NCBI GenBank assembly: GCA_964390805.1
Contig: CAYMKL010000068.1
Location: 1 to 38,221 of the forward strand
DNA from: CAYMKL01 sp964390805
Lineage (GTDB): Bacteria; Chloroflexota; Anaerolineae; VGOG01
Length of the DNA stretch: 38,221 bases
Direction: 5' to 3'
Part shown: in pieces, positions 37,509-38,221 of the stretch
Layout of the letters: every line of letters starts with the position of its first letter
Numbering within the stretch: the stretch's first letter is position 1
Program-made: the position numbers and the translations under genes
The notes under the pieces: generated by a model
The model's database searches: none
What the model was told of the DNA's origin: nothing
Seen by the model: only the letters and a program-made list of their open reading frames with translations

Positions 37509-37522
37509 AGAACAGAGGGCTC

Positions 37523-37966
37523 ATGCGTCGCTCTTGGGCATTACTGTTGTGCCTTGCCTGGCTGCTCTTGGCCGCACAAGCTGCTCAGTCAGCAGATGAG
37601 CTGCACCTCACACCCTGGCTCGTTGACTTCTGGGGCGAGCAATCCACCCTGAACGACCAGCCCCTACCTGTGGGAGCTGTGATCCGCGCCTACGACCCCA
37701 CCGGCGTTCTGGCCGGCCGCGCTGAGGTGAGCCTGAGCGGCTGGTACCTGATGCCGGTCTACGGCGACGACCCCTTGACCGAGCTGGACGAGGGGACAAT
37801 ACCGGGGACACCATCACCTTGACCATCAATGGTCAAGCGGCCGTTCCATTGAGGCCAGACCAGCCCGTGTGAACTGCTTCGGGCGAGCGGCTTCACGTGG
37901 AGCTCAGTGCCTCCACCCTTTTCGGCGACCTGGATGGGGACTGCGACGTGGACGTGGCGGACGTCT
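37523..37966 (+). pseudogene. Broken secreted dockerin-type protein
   Basis: An ATG with an AGAGGG site begins a signal peptide (RRSWALLLCLAWLLLAAQAAQSA) and a module seen at the end of the giant protein: VGAVIRAYDPTGVLAGRAEV, GWYLMPVYGDDPLTELDEG. At about 37,790-37,797 the frame is lost in a GGGG run; adding one G restores DNTGDTITLTINGQAAVPLR. The restored frame then meets TGA at 37,870 where related proteins have Trp (QPV*TASGE), and continues VELSASTLFGDLDGDCDVDV, a dockerin-type calcium loop, up to ADV. It stops there against the comM remnant. So there are two lesions and a missing C terminus. The first lesion could be a sequencing error in a homopolymer; the rest could not be explained that way. 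Confidence 0.78.
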
Positions 37967-38141
37967 GATCCTGTGAAGGAGTATACCTGTTCTCTGATGA
38001 AGGTCAGCCGTTACCAGAAGCGTATCTCCGGGCCACTTCTGGACCGTATTGACATCCACCGCCGACCCAGCGGGTGCGGAGAACATTCGGACCCACCACC
38101 TGGCCGAGGCGATTTAATACCGGCCGCGAAGGCGCGGTTAG
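37967..38141 (+). pseudogene. comM: Remnant of comM/yifB (Mg-chelatase-like AAA ATPase)
   Basis: From GAT at 37,967 one frame reads DPVKEYTCSLMKVSRYQKRI then SGPLLDRIDIH, the very conserved DPVKECTCS...SRYQKRISGPLLDRIDIH part of the YifB/ComM family. After His at 38,059 the frame shifts by one, and from 38,076 it reads AENIRTHHLAEAI, a stop, YRPRRRG, stop. That is the normal C terminus of the same protein (IRTxHLAEAIQYRPR). About 150 residues between the two parts are deleted, Gln of AIQYRP is a stop (CAA to TAA), and everything before DPVKE is missing. It is non-functional. Confidence 0.85.
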
Positions 38142-38202
38142 TCGTCAGCGTGAATACGTTCGTCGCATTCACTACCGGACACTTTTCTAAGCGGCTGACT
38201 CG

Positions 38203-38211
38203 TGGTATACT
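38203..38211 (+). promoter_or_regulatory. Candidate extended -10 promoter at the window edge
   Basis: TGGTATACT forms an extended -10 with TTTTCT 17 bases upstream (38,183-38,188), the same weak -35 as in the candidate promoter of the giant gene. The stretch 38,142-38,202 has no gene. It may drive a gene beyond the right edge. Confidence 0.35.
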
Positions 38212-38221
38212 CTAAGCTCAC

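Overview
The window looks like a GC-rich bacterial chromosome fragment from a Chloroflexota (Anaerolineae-type) organism. This is an inference from style rather than from a marker gene. The pointers are a solute-binding lipoprotein with a long EKEVVVEKK-type stalk, Pro-Thr linkers (TPTPTNTPT-like), a multi-kilobase LamG-repeat surface protein ending in YLPLIERGNR, and many in-frame short palindromic and heptamer repeats.

Left arm (about 67-14,714, all minus strand, transcribed right to left). This is one tightly packed catabolic operon. A near-perfect sigma70 promoter (TTGACA, 17 bases, TATAAT) overlapped by a perfect 15-base inverted repeat (14,787-14,819) precedes a DeoR-type repressor. The genes then run: PfkB sugar kinase, GH4 6-phospho-glycosidase-like enzyme, an uncharacterised TIM-barrel-like protein, a tandem fusion of two different solute-binding proteins, a two-domain iron/phosphonate-type permease, an ABC ATPase, a sugar-phosphate isomerase/epimerase-like TIM barrel, a cyclic 2,3-diphosphoglycerate synthetase-like protein, a circularly permuted cofactor-independent phosphoglycerate mutase, and a MalF-type permease. 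The MalG partner presumably lies beyond the left edge. The set suggests uptake and intracellular breakdown of a glycoside or organophosphate, linked to phosphoglycerate metabolism.

Right arm (15,078-37,508, plus strand). A single 22.4-kb frame encodes a 7,476-residue exported protein. In order it has an N-terminal membrane/LolA-like part, a first calcium-binding aspartate-rich block, an unrecognised large region, a central hydrophobic helical region, a second calcium block, eight LamG domains (some with other domains nested inside them), Ig-like domains, a split LVIVD propeller carrying a large inserted block (P-domain, SdrB-like, three CARDB domains on Pro-Thr linkers), more Ig-like domains, a second P-domain, a fourth CARDB, and a duplicated WNLVS...GYW C-terminal module. 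It has absorbed many short repeats without losing its frame.

Right end (37,523-38,221). This part is decayed. A secreted dockerin-type protein sharing the giant protein's C-terminal module is broken by a frameshift and a TGG-to-TGA stop, and it runs directly into a deleted remnant of a comM/yifB Mg-chelatase-like gene. An isolated promoter-like site lies at the very end.

Most noteworthy: the permuted phosphoglycerate mutase next to a cDPG synthetase gene; the two-in-one binding protein matched by two permease types; the nested architecture of the giant protein; and a 24-base tandem palindromic insertion whose empty site can be read from a paralogous domain in the same gene. No rRNA, tRNA or CRISPR array was seen.
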